The translations under genes were made by a program, and so were the position numbers. A stretch of DNA of 64,000 bases from Yamagishiella unicocca. Its lineage: Eukaryota > Chlorophyta > Chlorophyceae > Chlamydomonadales > Volvocaceae. The stretch is taken from NCBI GenBank assembly GCA_003116995.1, contig BDSL01000072.1, positions 310,001 to 374,000 of the forward strand, given 5' to 3'. Each line of letters opens with the position of its first letter. Position 1 is the stretch's first letter. Below, one piece after another: positions 1 through 24,753 of the stretch. Under the pieces are notes generated by a model that saw only the letters and a list, made by a program, of their open reading frames with translations, searched no databases and was not told where the DNA came from.

Positions 1-14569
<14,569 letters not shown>

Positions 14570-15180
14570 CGTCTACCTCGGCCTCGTGTGGTGGTGGGGG
14601 GGGCGGCCGGAATGCAGAGGCAGCGGACAGTGCGCGATTCGCTGACCATGGAAGTCGCCGGTGATTCCGGGAAGGTGGCACAACTTCCCGACCGGCCATC
14701 GTGCGCACCCTGGGCATCCTTAGATGTGTTTCATTACATGATGAGGCTAGGGCAAGGTACTAGGCCAAGGTACTGTTGGGAATGTCGCGCGCACAGTTCT
14801 TGAACGCCGAGGCGTCTTTCTGGCATGTAACGTTGATTGCACCGCCCAGGGCTGGAGCAGCAGGCATGGTCAGGGCATTGTAGATTAGATGTCATCACTG
14901 TTGTGAGGGTCAATAACGACGGGTCTCGGGCCTGCCAGGTGGATGATGCGTGACTTAGGTTCAGCACCACCTCGGCTTTTGACATTGCCTAGATTCTCCC
15001 CATGGCGCACGTTGATGGTGCGTGGATCTCTGCACGTGCGGGTTGGTTGGTTGACGAAATCCTGGTTAAAATCACGGAGCTTGGAGGCTCGTGGCCGGTA
15101 ACACCATCAGTAAACCTGAGTAAACGAGCTTCCGGCCTGCCACCGGGACTCTTATCTCCTGTAGGTTGCCCGTATTCAAG
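14570..15180 (+). other. PRP8 3' UTR and downstream flank
   Basis: No gene seen. A TGTAA motif at 14826-14830, about 260 bp after the stop, is the probable poly(A) signal. The segment is repeated with small indels at 23734-24310, so it belongs to the duplicated unit. Confidence 0.6.
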
Positions 15181-15220
15181 TATCCAAAAGTAGCAATCCA
15201 TCTCGTGAGAGCCGATGGTA

Positions 15221-15228
15221 CCAGTTTT
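15221..15228. repeat. Target-site duplication, left (CCAGTTTT)
   Basis: Eight bases directly outside the left inverted repeat, repeated exactly at 18530-18537. The empty site appears once, with one mismatch (CCAGTGTT), at 24384-24391 and at 30443-30450. Confidence 0.9.
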
Positions 15229-15571
15229 CCCGCCCGGCCAAACGGGCCCTTGGATTCAGGGCCCTGGCAACAATGGGACGAGCTCTTGCAATACGTTGTA
15301 CAAGTTCAATTGGGGGCCCTGGGGGGTGTACAGCTTTTCCTCACTCTTGCAAGCGCTTTTAAACAAGCCAGAGAAACAGCTTTCTTATTCAAGATGCAAT
15401 TAAAGATATGTGCTCACGAACCAGCAATGTAGAGAAGGCGAGAACGAGTAGCGAGGAGTAGGGGGAGTGCAGTCATTCAATCGACGAATCCCCTGCGAAC
15501 GACGCCCATTCAGGGACATAACCATAACGGCCGCTTCATAGTTGAATGATAACCTTGAACGCCCGGAACGA
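15229..15571 (+). repeat. Left terminal inverted repeat
   Basis: It matches the reverse complement of 18188-18529 with scattered mismatches and single-base indels, then diverges sharply after a GGAACGA stretch. Confidence 0.9.
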
Positions 15572-16417
15572 TTTGCACGCGATGGCACAGGGCCCGAGCC
15601 TTGCTCGGCGCCAAGTTGCAAATGCACCAATCCAATCAGCCATATACCAAAAAGAAGTAGAGATCATAGTGATACACGCGAGCTATAATACCGAACGACG
15701 TTAGCGAGTATGAGTGCCGTCATAAATGTCCCTGCTGCCAGAGTTAGAAAGTAGCAAAAGGTTCATTAGGCATATCTCAGGTAGAATTCATGCGGCGTCG
15801 AACGCCATTGGCCTAGCGTTGAACTACGTTACACCAGACGGTTGCTGTGTAGCGACAAAAGGTGGAAAGGAGTATTTGCTTTATCCGCAACAGAAAATAT
15901 CACATTCATCCCTAACATATTAAAGCAGCCTTACCATATTCGAAGTTTCTTAATGCCAGCAAGAGCGGCGGAGGGTGCAAGTTTACCGCGGTCGACCATG
16001 TACAGATCAAACTGGTTATTAACCAGCTAATAGCTGAGGGCGGATTTCCTGGCTGGTTCTTGCACACCCTGGGGCATAAAGATCGTCACAAAGCCAGGCC
16101 AGGCATTGTTTTGCAGCATGCTGGATGTAGCCGGAAGCTGAGGGGTCGTGTTATTCCTATGAACTTAGCAAGTACCACTTCGCTGCTGTGTTTGGGTGCA
16201 CGCAGCAAGGTGACGGTGGCAGGTGAGGCTGCTGTATGTCAAACTTTCCCGTCACAAATGGTTGTTCGTAAGGCGCATACACGCGATCAAACTATTAGCA
16301 GGGAACGATTCCTTAGCAAAAAAAGGGGAAGAACGCCTTGCCCCTTGGCACACCATACCGAATCGAGTAGACCGAATTTCAAGCGAGCCTAGAAAATATT
16401 TCCTTTGGCGATCACAG

Positions 16418-16852
16418 GTGGCGGTAGTGGGGCAGACATGGGCGGAGAAGGACAAGGATGTCATGCAGGTGGAGTTCTTTGGGCGCTGCATTCATCTCAT
16501 TACCCTGTATCAGTTCCAAGACGGCCGCCGGAACCGTGCCATCGCGCAACAATGTCTACGTTGGGCCCAGCAATAGTGCGTCGTGATGTTTCCTCGCAAG
16601 TAGGGCGCCAAAGTGCCCACACGATCATGCCTCATAGCTGTTTGTAACACCTTTGCATCGTTCCCCGATGTGTACGTGTGCCCCTTATTTGTGCACCACC
16701 ATGTATGCCCGTAGCCCGTTACGGCTGCATTATATCCATCATGACTTCATTGCCTGTACAGGTGCAAAGCCTAAAGTCTTGTTGAGTGCCATTATTGAGC
16801 ACTGGAGCAAGGCAAACCCAGCACTGCCATCGCACTGCAGCCTTTGGGAGAG
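16418..16852 (+). other. Possible transposase exons (unrecognised)
   Basis: Two stretches have splice-like borders. An open stretch from 16418, after an acceptor CAG, reads VAVVGQTWAEKDKDVMQVEF and runs to a stop at 16576. A second, 16762-16852, is bounded by CAG and GT and includes KPKVLLSAIIEHWSKANPAL. They look protein-like and lie inside the TIR transposon, but no family was recognised and they could be decayed. Confidence 0.25.
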
Positions 16853-17266
16853 GTGATACACAGGGTATGCTAGTTTCATTATTGCCATGTATGTGGAGGG
16901 AAATATCGTACAGTTGACGTATGCAAATATAACTGCTTTGTAGGAAGTAGCGGAACAGCGGAAAGAGCGGATAGGGGTGTAGGACTTCTCCAATGCCGAG
17001 TCCATCCTGGGTGGAGTGACCGCCATGCTCTTGAGCGCCTCAATACTTTAGATCTGCGGTCTGACTCTGGACGTTCAGCCAGGTCTGATGAACAGGTCGC
17101 TTCTGTCCTGGACCGTGTCAGGGCTTGGATAACTTCGCTGGATACCGTCACGGAGCGACAAGGAGCCCCTGGTGCCGAATGAGAAGAAAAGAAGAGACGG
17201 AAGAAGGGGCGAAAGCTAGGTGATGAGGAGAGCCCCGCAGAACCGCACTGGTGCGGGGCCCCTCAG

Positions 17267-17833
17267 GACCTGGCTTGGAGCCCCACCCAGCGGAGCCACG
17301 TTCGGACTTTGTTGCGTTTCGATTTTCACCCCGTGCTCTTGGGGCTGGGATTATAACTGTATGTATGTGCTGCGTACAAAGTTTTTGGTCGAACGGCCGT
17401 TGTCGGATTTCCCAGGGTTGGGCTGCGGCGTCCCCCAGGGCTGGCTTGGAGCCCCATGGAACCCCACCCAGCGGAGCCACGTTCGGACTTCGTTGCGTTT
17501 CGATTTTCACCGCGCTCTTTTGGGACTTGGATTATAACTGTATGTATGTGCTGTGTACAAAGTTTTTGGTCGAACGGCCGTTGTCGGATTTCCCAGGGTT
17601 GGGCTGCGGCGTCCCCCAGGGCTGGCTTGGAGCCCCATGGAACCCCACCCAGCGGAGCCACGTTCGGACTTCGTTGCGTTTCGATTTTCACCGCGCTCTT
17701 TTGGGACTTGGATTATAACTGTATGTATGTGCTGTGTACAAAGTTTTTGGTCGAACGGCCGTTGTCGGATTTCCCAGGGTTCGGCTGCGGCGTCCCTCAG
17801 GGCTGGCTTGTAGCCCCATGGAACCCCACCCAG
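17267..17833. repeat. 181-bp satellite array A (about 3 units) inside the transposon
   Basis: Consecutive units show TGTATGTATGTGCTG at 17358, 17539 and 17720, a period of 181 bp. Two units are nearly identical. Each unit includes GGTCGAACGGCCGTTGTCGG and CTGGCTTGGAGCCCC. The open frames in it are by-products of the repeat. A diverged array of the same family lies at 58228-59150. Confidence 0.88.
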
Positions 17834-18187
17834 GAGACGCCAGAAGAGCTAAGAGGACGGGATGAGCCCAACAGAATGTACGACCGGCTCGATCAGAAGT
17901 CGACAGTTCGGTCAGTTCCGGCATTAGCGCAATCGTTAGGGGTTCTCGATGCAACATGCTACATGCCCAAATATTGTTTTCTTGAGCCAAGCACAACGTT
18001 TAAGGGGTCTGGTCACTTGTTTTAGGGGAGGATGTCTTTCGTGAATACATAATTGTTAGAGCTTAACCGGTCTGCGGGGTTCTAGCCAATCGCAATCTGG
18101 TAGCTGTCCAAGGGTACAGAACTATCGCCACTGTGGTTTGGCTAGCGTTCTACAGCGTTCTATGAACAGGACCACCTGCTCTAAGAG

Positions 18188-18529
18188 TCGTTCCGGACGT
18201 TCAAGGTTATCGTTCAACTATGAAGCGGCCGTTATGGTTATGTCTCTGAATGGGCGTCGTTCGCAGGGGATTGGTCGTTTGAATGACTGCCCTCCCCCTT
18301 CTCCTCGCTACTCGTTCTCGCCTTCTCTACATTGCTGGTACGTGAGCACATATCTTTAATTGCATATTGTATAAGAAATCTGTTTCTCTGGCTTGTTTAA
18401 AAGCGCTTGCAAGAGTGAGGGAAAGCTGTACACCCCCAGGGCCCCCAATCGAACTTGTACAACGTATTGCAAGAGCTCGTCCCATTGTTGCCAGGGCCCT
18501 GAATCCAAGGGCCCGTTTGGCCGGGCGGG
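18188..18529 (-). repeat. Right terminal inverted repeat
   Basis: Reverse complement of 15229-15571; the outer end is GGCCGGGCGGG followed by the 8 bp target duplication. Confidence 0.9.
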
Positions 18530-18537
18530 CCAGTTTT
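18530..18537. repeat. Target-site duplication, right (CCAGTTTT)
   Basis: Exact direct repeat of 15221-15228, immediately outside the right inverted repeat. Confidence 0.9.
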
Positions 18538-18899
18538 GGTTCGACCTCACGTCGTAACCCCGGATACAAATACTTACTAATGCGACGTGCGAAACGGCTT
18601 TGCACCGCCTATGAGGAGTCCAGTATTGTGAATGGTTCAACATTAATAGGGTACTTTAAAGGCGGACACTCTGTCGCAATCCGAATAAGTACGACCCGTA
18701 GCACGTTGGCGGGATCCCACTTTAGGGCTGAATTTCGAAATTTCCCTCGGTACAGTCCTTATCATCTTAGAAACCTGCTCTCCTTGAGCATCTCTCCTCT
18801 CTTCTTCTCAAGCTCTGCTTCCTGTAGAAGTTTCGACTGAGGCCGCTGCCGCAGGGACTTTCACACACGCTTTTACCGTAGTGGCTGAACCGCTCAGCT
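18538..18899 (+). promoter_or_regulatory. 5' flank/leader of CR gene copy 1
   Basis: Non-coding stretch conserved at 24392-24753 and, in pieces, in the fold-back copy at 30451-31790. It should hold the promoter and 5' UTR of the nuclease-kinase gene. No TATA box or other named motif was identified. Confidence 0.4.
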
Positions 18900-21800
18900 A
18901 TGGCAGATGAGCTTGAGCAGGATATCAAGAAGGTACAGCATCAAATTGAGGAGTTGACAACCGCCATCGCGGCGGTCGAGAAGGAGCGATGCCGCCTGGA
19001 CAAGGAGGATCGAGACCGCCGGGACAAGGAGGAGCGAGACTGGCTGGTCAAGAAGGAGGAGCGAGACCGCATGGGCAAGGAGGAGCGAGAACGCCTGTAC
19101 AAGAAGGAGGAGCGAGACTGGCTGAACACGAAGGAGGAGCGGGACCGCCTGGTCATGGAGAAGCAGCAGCTCCGCGCGGAGAAGTTGGAGCTGCACAGGA
19201 CGGAGAATCTGCTGATGGAGGAGCGGGCCAGGAGTGAGTCGGATATCACACAACGTATTCGGGGACATGGCAGGACTGTGCGACCTGACAAGCTATGGAT
19301 CTGCGACCTGCCGTGTTGCTGCCATTATGCTCGTCTGATAGCATTCCGATCTCGTTGTCATCCCTGCACACATTGCATCTGGGCCTCGGTGGACTTCAGC
19401 TGAAGCTGATGGCACGCGCACATGGCTGTGGGGCGTTCCCATTGCCCGCAACTAGGCACCTGCACCCCCACCCTGCCCAGCGCTTACACTTGCAGGGATG
19501 GCGGCTGGCCCTAGCATTGTGGCGGCTGACGGTGAGCCTTGCATGCCCCTGTCGCATCTACTGGCTTGTGGCCGTCACTCTCTCTGGGGCGAGGTCTGCT
19601 GTGTGGTTCATGCAGGTTACTGGAATGCTGCCTGCCTGCTGCCCGTAGGAGAGACTGCAGCCAGAAACGTACAGGCTGCCATTGTCGTCGTGAAGGGCAC
19701 CCCCAGCTCGTTGGGTGAGGTCAAGGCGGCTGAGCCATACCTGCCAGACCCGCGCCGTCCGTCGTCCTGCGTAAAGGTGGCTTTCTTCGGGGGGCGCCCC
19801 TGCGCTGTGCCGCTGTCGACGGCCCTTCCCCTGCTGCTGGTGGCCCCGGAGTTTGGCCTTGTGCACGAGGCCGCGTATGGCAACGGCAACCGGCGTAACA
19901 GTGTATCAATGCAGATGGTCCAGGTATGCAAGACAGGCGGGGGAAGGAAGGGGAACCTCTTAGCCTGGTAGGAAGGAAGGAAGCATAAGCGAAAATAAAT
20001 AAGCATGAGATAAGGACCGAAGAAGAATGCAAGGAAGTAAGAAAGCCCCGTCAGTGGTACCCAGACGTGCTTTCAGATCGTCGCTAGCGGTGTTCACGCA
20101 GGGTAAAGCGTTGTATGCACACCCTGCCAAGGGTCACTCCTGCGCGGAAAAGCTGTGGGTTTGGCTCCCAGTCATGCATGCATGTAAGCAGTCCAATGCG
20201 CGGAAAGGCTGTGGGTTTGGCTCCCAGTCATGCATGCATGTAAGCAGTCCCGCTATCAGGCATGCTGGGCCACAAGCGAACATCCCTGCTCTGCCAAACA
20301 CGCAAAACACTGGTGTATTATGCTGGTGTCGGTGCCCTTTGCAATGCTCACTGCGAGGCAACCCGGGTGCTGGGCAATACAGATATATGTGTTTGTATTT
20401 TGTATAGAAGTTCAAACCGTGATCCATGTTGTAACATGGACCCAGTCTCAAGCATGCGGTGTATGTGTGCGCGCAGGCCGCAGAGGACCTGTGCACCACC
20501 ATGTGCGGGGTGTACCCAGGCGATAAGGAGCGCCAGGACCGGTTCATAAGGTGGCACAACACCTGGTTTGCGTTGAAGCTCGAGGTGCCGCAGCGCTCGT
20601 CATGTACGCAGAACGACGGCCACGCCGTGGTGACGACCAGGCTTGGTTCCTTCACCCTGGTGATTCTGGAGGTCAAGAATGAGCTAGGAGCCTCGGGCGA
20701 CCCGTACTTCCAAGCGCAGCGTTACTACCAGCTGGCCTACACAGATGGTCAGCGCTGGAACACCGACATCGTGGTCCGCGCCAGCCGTGCCCCCGCATTC
20801 TTAATGGACCTGGTGGGTCCCAACCTGGTCATACACGGCGTGGCGCACAAGGGCGGGAACGTGGTGATATGCGAGCCGCTCACGCCCCGGCTATTGCTGC
20901 TGCCCTTGCACTCGCGGCAGCCGGAACACCGAGAGCAGCTTGCGCGGGTGCTGGAAGCATATAGCTCGGGGGTCAGCGCGCTGCACGAACGCATCACACA
21001 GATGGTGGGCCCGGCCAAGGGCAGCACAAGCAGCCTGGGGCAGAGCTCTGGAGCGCAGCAGCCGGAACTGAACGACACGGGCGACGACGAGCCGGCGCCC
21101 CGCAACCCGCAGCAGCTGGCAGGCCTGCTGCAGGGCATGAACCTGAGCCAGACTGTGGCTCCCAAAGTGTCGGGCAGCTCTAGCAGCCCCACGGGTGTGC
21201 ACTTGGCCGCCTATCAGCAGGAGCGACAACTCGTGCCGTACCCCCTGCTAGGCGGCCAGCCCTACAGCCACGTGGAGCGGCTGCGCCAGCCGGAGGCAGA
21301 GCACAGCGACAAGCTGCTGTTTACGTGCGACCATGAGACGCATGGGAAAGTCGTGGTCAAGTTCACACTGCACGACTACCCCGCGGAGGTGAGTGTGGTG
21401 TGGAGCCGAAAACGTGTGAGGATGGTGTCAAGCTTGCTTGGCACGTTGGGATTGACATTGCTCTTGGAATGTGCAAGGGACCTGAAGAGGTGGGGTGGAA
21501 GTGTACCCCATCCGTGCTAAACGGGTGAGCACCCCTCAAGCATCCCTCGTTCCACTTTTCTCCTTGGCACCCTGGCCTCCGGTTTTGGCATGCACCGTCT
21601 GGTGTCTTATGTTTTGGTGCTCAGTCCACGAGTATTGCTCCTGTGCGCTGTCCACCCCATGCGCATGACCCTTTCCAGATCCACTACGCGTGGGCCCGTG
21701 TCGGACTGGCGCCCAGATTGTTCGACGTCGTGCGGCTGCCCGGCGGCTGGCGCATGGTGGTCATGGAGCACCTGCGCAAGGAGGACGGCTGGTGCACACT

Positions 21801-22212
21801 GGACCAGCTATCAGAACCCGATCGGGTTAGCCTGCGGGATGCGGTGGCCACGGCACTTGAAGCGGCGCACAAGGTGCAAGTGCTGCCTCCACGTCCACCC
21901 CGCCATCCCGCTGGGCAGCTGCTGCCTCAGCCAGAGGTTGGCGATGCAGGCGGTGAGCCCAGTGTAGGCGCCCAGCGGCAGCAGGCGGAGGCGCTAAACC
22001 GGCCGGCTGTGCACGGTGACGTGCGCCCGCCCAACGTGGCTGTGCAACTGCCAGCTGGCCAGATCCGGTTCCTTGACCTGGACTGGGCGGGACTGCAGGG
22101 CATGCAACGCTACCCGCATGGCATGAACATGTCCATTGGCTGGCACAAGGCCGCGGGGCCCGGCAAGGCCATGCACACAGAGCACGATCTCTATATGGCG
22201 GGGAAGCTGTGA
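18900..22212 (+). CDS. Crinkler/CR-type nuclease-kinase protein, copy 1
   Basis: Four-exon model: 18900-19233, 19496-19923, 20477-21388, 21679-22212; all GT-AG, phases agree, 735 aa. Residues 1-115 are a highly charged coiled coil built from repeats of the DKEERDR type. Residues 255-350 hold a PD-(D/E)XK-like core with LVILEVKNELG (E319, K321) followed by DPYFQAQRYY, the pattern of Crinkler nuclease domains. A Ser/Gln-rich linker leads to a divergent kinase: VVVK lysine near 549, hinge VVMEHL, catalytic HGDVRPPN at 670-677 and metal-binding DLDWAG at 691-696, followed by the RYP...GWH...HD tail typical of Crinkler kinases. In CR families these domains act as effectors on host nucleic acid or signalling; activity here is inferred. 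ATG 18900 was chosen because it heads the coiled coil and is kept in copy 2. A TGTAA lies at 22631. Confidence 0.72.
20141..20252. repeat. 56-bp tandem duplication in intron 2 of CR copy 1
   Basis: A segment containing CATGCATGCATGTAAGCAGT occurs twice in a row here and only once in copy 2 (near 25985-26036). It is a local expansion after the gene duplication. Confidence 0.85.
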
Positions 22213-22803
22213 GAGGAGCTTAGCCATGGAGACGCGCCAGCATGAGGGCTGTGGCGGTGCGGCCGTTAGCTGTATACACATGGCTAGGGGGCTGCCTAGC
22301 TCAGCTCGCCCTGTACTTGGGTGGGCATGGCGGGTGGTGGGGTGCGATGCCAGGCAGTGGTTGAGTGCGCATGCCGTTAAGTAAGGAATGGAAGCATTGG
22401 ATGGACTTGCACTGTGTCACTGGCTGGAGGTGTGTGGGTCGACTGAGGTCTGTCTCCGAGCTGCTGGCTGAAGGCCACCTAGAGCTGGGCTTGCCCCTCA
22501 TTGCAACAAGCCGGGTCACGGAATGTGAGGCGTTCTCTCGCCGGGTACCACTGCCGGGTGCCAGCGGATGCCACGGTCGGCTCAGTCATCGGAAGGAGGG
22601 GCCATTGCAGTGTTCGTGCGTGAATGGCCCTGTAAGATATGAAATCATATTTGATGCGATGTCTTTCACGTTATTTGATTTGCGGTCAGTTGGAGACACC
22701 AGTTTTTGTTTGATTATCCAGACTTATCATACGAGCCACAAACGTGGAACCCACTCGCCACCCGGGGATGACACAAGTTGAAGAACGTTATTGAGGCGTG
22801 CCG
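22213..22803 (+). other. 3' flank of CR copy 1 to element end
   Basis: No gene seen. TGTAA at 22631-22635 is a likely poly(A) signal. The last ~75 bp (TCATACGAGCCACAAACGTG onward) recur at 28505-28582 and 31802-31880, defining the shared right end of the element. Confidence 0.55.
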
Positions 22804-23733
22804 GGTCCGGTGCATCGTGATGGCGCTGCAGTGGGGCAAGCAGCAGCTGGTCAACCTGCCCTCCAACCTGCCGGACCACGACTTCCTGAAGGACCTGGAG
22901 CCGCTGGGCTGGGCATCCACAATGAGCTGCCGCAGATGTCGCCGCAGGTACGAATGCACCGAGCCGCAGCGGCGAGTTGTTACTACTCATACCAATTGCA
23001 CCTGCCGTTTCTGCTGCTGTCGTCCGTGTCGAACATCGTACCCTGCCAATGCTGTCATCCTTATTTTGGTACATGGGAGAGCCGCAGACGCCTTTGCTAA
23101 CACAGAGCTGATGTTGCCCTCCCGTAGGACGTGATGAGCCGTGCCAAGATGCTGGAGGCCCACCGCAGCTGGGACGGCGAGCGCTGCGTGCTGGTGACGG
23201 TGTCGTTCACGCCGGGCTCGTGCTCGCTGACGGCGTACAAGCTGACACCGGGCGGCTACGAGTGGGGCCGCAGCAACAAGGACGTGTCGGCGAACCCACA
23301 GGTGCGCGAAGGATGTATTAATACATGTGAGGCTCATTTGAACGCGAGCGTTTGCCCCGACATGCCAGCCAAAGGTGATGCCGCTTCCAAGTCCTCGAGG
23401 TCGGAGGTCGCAAACCGGCAAAAGCAGCCACATGTGACGTTTGTGGCTGAAGCGTGCGGAACATTTACGGAAGGAGAGGATTGCGATGTCTTCTAAGCTT
23501 TTACGGGGGGGCAACCCTCGCTCAGGCTTTACGAGGGCATCGATTACTCCTCTAGTGTAAACGTATTGGCCACCCATTGATACATATTCGACGTCCTGCG
23601 ATCATTGGGCAGTTGCTTGATCTGTCCCACCTCCCCTCTCCCCTCTGCCGCCCTCAGGCCGACGCACTTTCTGGAGTTCTCTACGCTGGAGGACGCCGAC
23701 CCGGGGGTCGATGTGGAGAACCACTTCGCTTAA
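22804..23733 (+). pseudogene. PRP8 3'-end fragment, copy 2 (exons 30, 31, 33)
   Basis: Homology to PRP8 begins abruptly inside exon 30 at its fifth codon or so. The fragment has a short deletion and frameshift near 22912-22920, exon 31 at 23128-23301 with its acceptor changed to TAG, a deletion that removes all of exon 32, and exon 33 with its stop at 23731-23733. It covers only part of the Jab1/MPN domain, has no start codon context, and cannot make a working product. Confidence 0.93.
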
Positions 23734-24310
23734 CGTCTACCTCGGCCTCGTGTGGTGGTGGGGGGCCGGCCGGAATGCAGAGGCAGCGGACAGTGAGCGA
23801 TTCGCTGACCATGGAAGTCGCTGATGATTCCGGGAAGGTGGCACGACTTCCCGAGCGGCCATCGCGCGCACCCTGGGCATCCTTAGATGTGTTTCATTAC
23901 ATGATGAGGCTAGGGCAAGGTACTAGGCCAAGGTACTGTTGGGAAGTCGCGCGCACAGTTCTTGAACGCCGAGGCGTCTTTCTGGCATGTAACGGTGATT
24001 GCATCGCCCAGGGCTGGAGCAGCAGGCATGGTCAGGGCATCGTAGATTAGATGTCATCACTGTTGTGAGGGTCATTAACGACGGGTCTTGGGCCTGCCAG
24101 GTGGATGCGTGACTTTGACATTGCCTAGATTCTCCCCATGGCGCACGTTGATGGTGCGTGGATCCCTGCAGGTGCGGGTTGGTTGGTTGACGAAATCCTG
24201 GTTAAAATCACGGGAAGCTTGGAGGCTCGTGGCCGGAAACACCATCAGTAAACGAGCTTCCAGCCTGCCACCGGGACTCTTATCTCCTGTAGGTTGCCCG
24301 TATTCAAGTA
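23734..24310 (+). other. Duplicated PRP8 downstream flank (copy 2)
   Basis: Counterpart of 14570-15180 with small deletions. No gene seen. It shows that the duplication carried the PRP8 3' end and its flank as one piece. Confidence 0.8.
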
Positions 24311-24753
24311 TCCAAAAGTAACATAGCAATCCAACTCGTGCGCGGCTGGGCTGACAAAACGGTGTCCGCGAGAGCCGATGGTACCAGTGTTGGTGCGACC
24401 TCACGTCGTAACCCCGGATACAAATACTTACTAATGCGACGTGCTAAACAGCTTTGCACCGCCTTGAGGAGTCCAGTATTGTGAATGGCTCAACATTAAT
24501 AGGGTACTTTAAAGGCGGACACTCTTGTCGCAATCCGAATAAGTACGACCCGTAGCACGTTGGCGGGATCCCACTTTAGGGCTGAATTTTGAAATTTCCC
24601 TCGGTTCAGTCCTTATCATCTTAGAAACCTGCTCTCCTTAAGCATCTCTCCTCTCTTCTTCTCAAGCTCTGCTTCCTGTAGAAGTTTCGACTGAGGCCGC
24701 TGCCACAGAGAATTTCACGCACGCTTTTACCGTAGTGGCTGAATCGCTCAGCT

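Larger units (their letters stand above)
15229..18529. mobile_element. 3.3 kb DNA transposon with long terminal inverted repeats and 8-bp TSD
   Basis: The two ends are inverted copies of about 343 bp, starting CCCGCCCGGCCAAACGGGCC on each strand, and the element is bounded by an exact 8 bp direct repeat. Copies 2 and 3 of the host repeat keep the uninterrupted site. An 8 bp duplication fits hAT or Zisupton/KDZ-type transposons; no transposase could be named. The interior has possible exons near 16418-16852 and a 181 bp satellite array at 17267-17833. It is likely non-autonomous or decayed. Confidence 0.88.
15181..22803 (+). mobile_element. CR-type element copy 1, interrupted by a TIR transposon
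   Basis: Repeat unit of about 4.3 kb once the nested 3.3 kb insertion is removed. The left limit is taken from where copy 3 (30371) starts to match (CCAAAAGTA...), and the right limit from where all copies stop matching (...GGCGTGCCG). It carries the nuclease-kinase gene at 18900-22212. No terminal inverted repeats or target duplications were seen for this unit, so calling it mobile is an inference from copy number, defined ends and the fold-back derivative. Confidence 0.5.

Noticed and set aside
17220..18025. Overlapping 105-189 codon frames on both strands
   Set aside because: They repeat with the 181 bp satellite period and are products of the array, not genes.
22804..23733. Second functional PRP8 gene
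   Set aside because: Only part of the last domain is present, with a frameshift and a missing exon.
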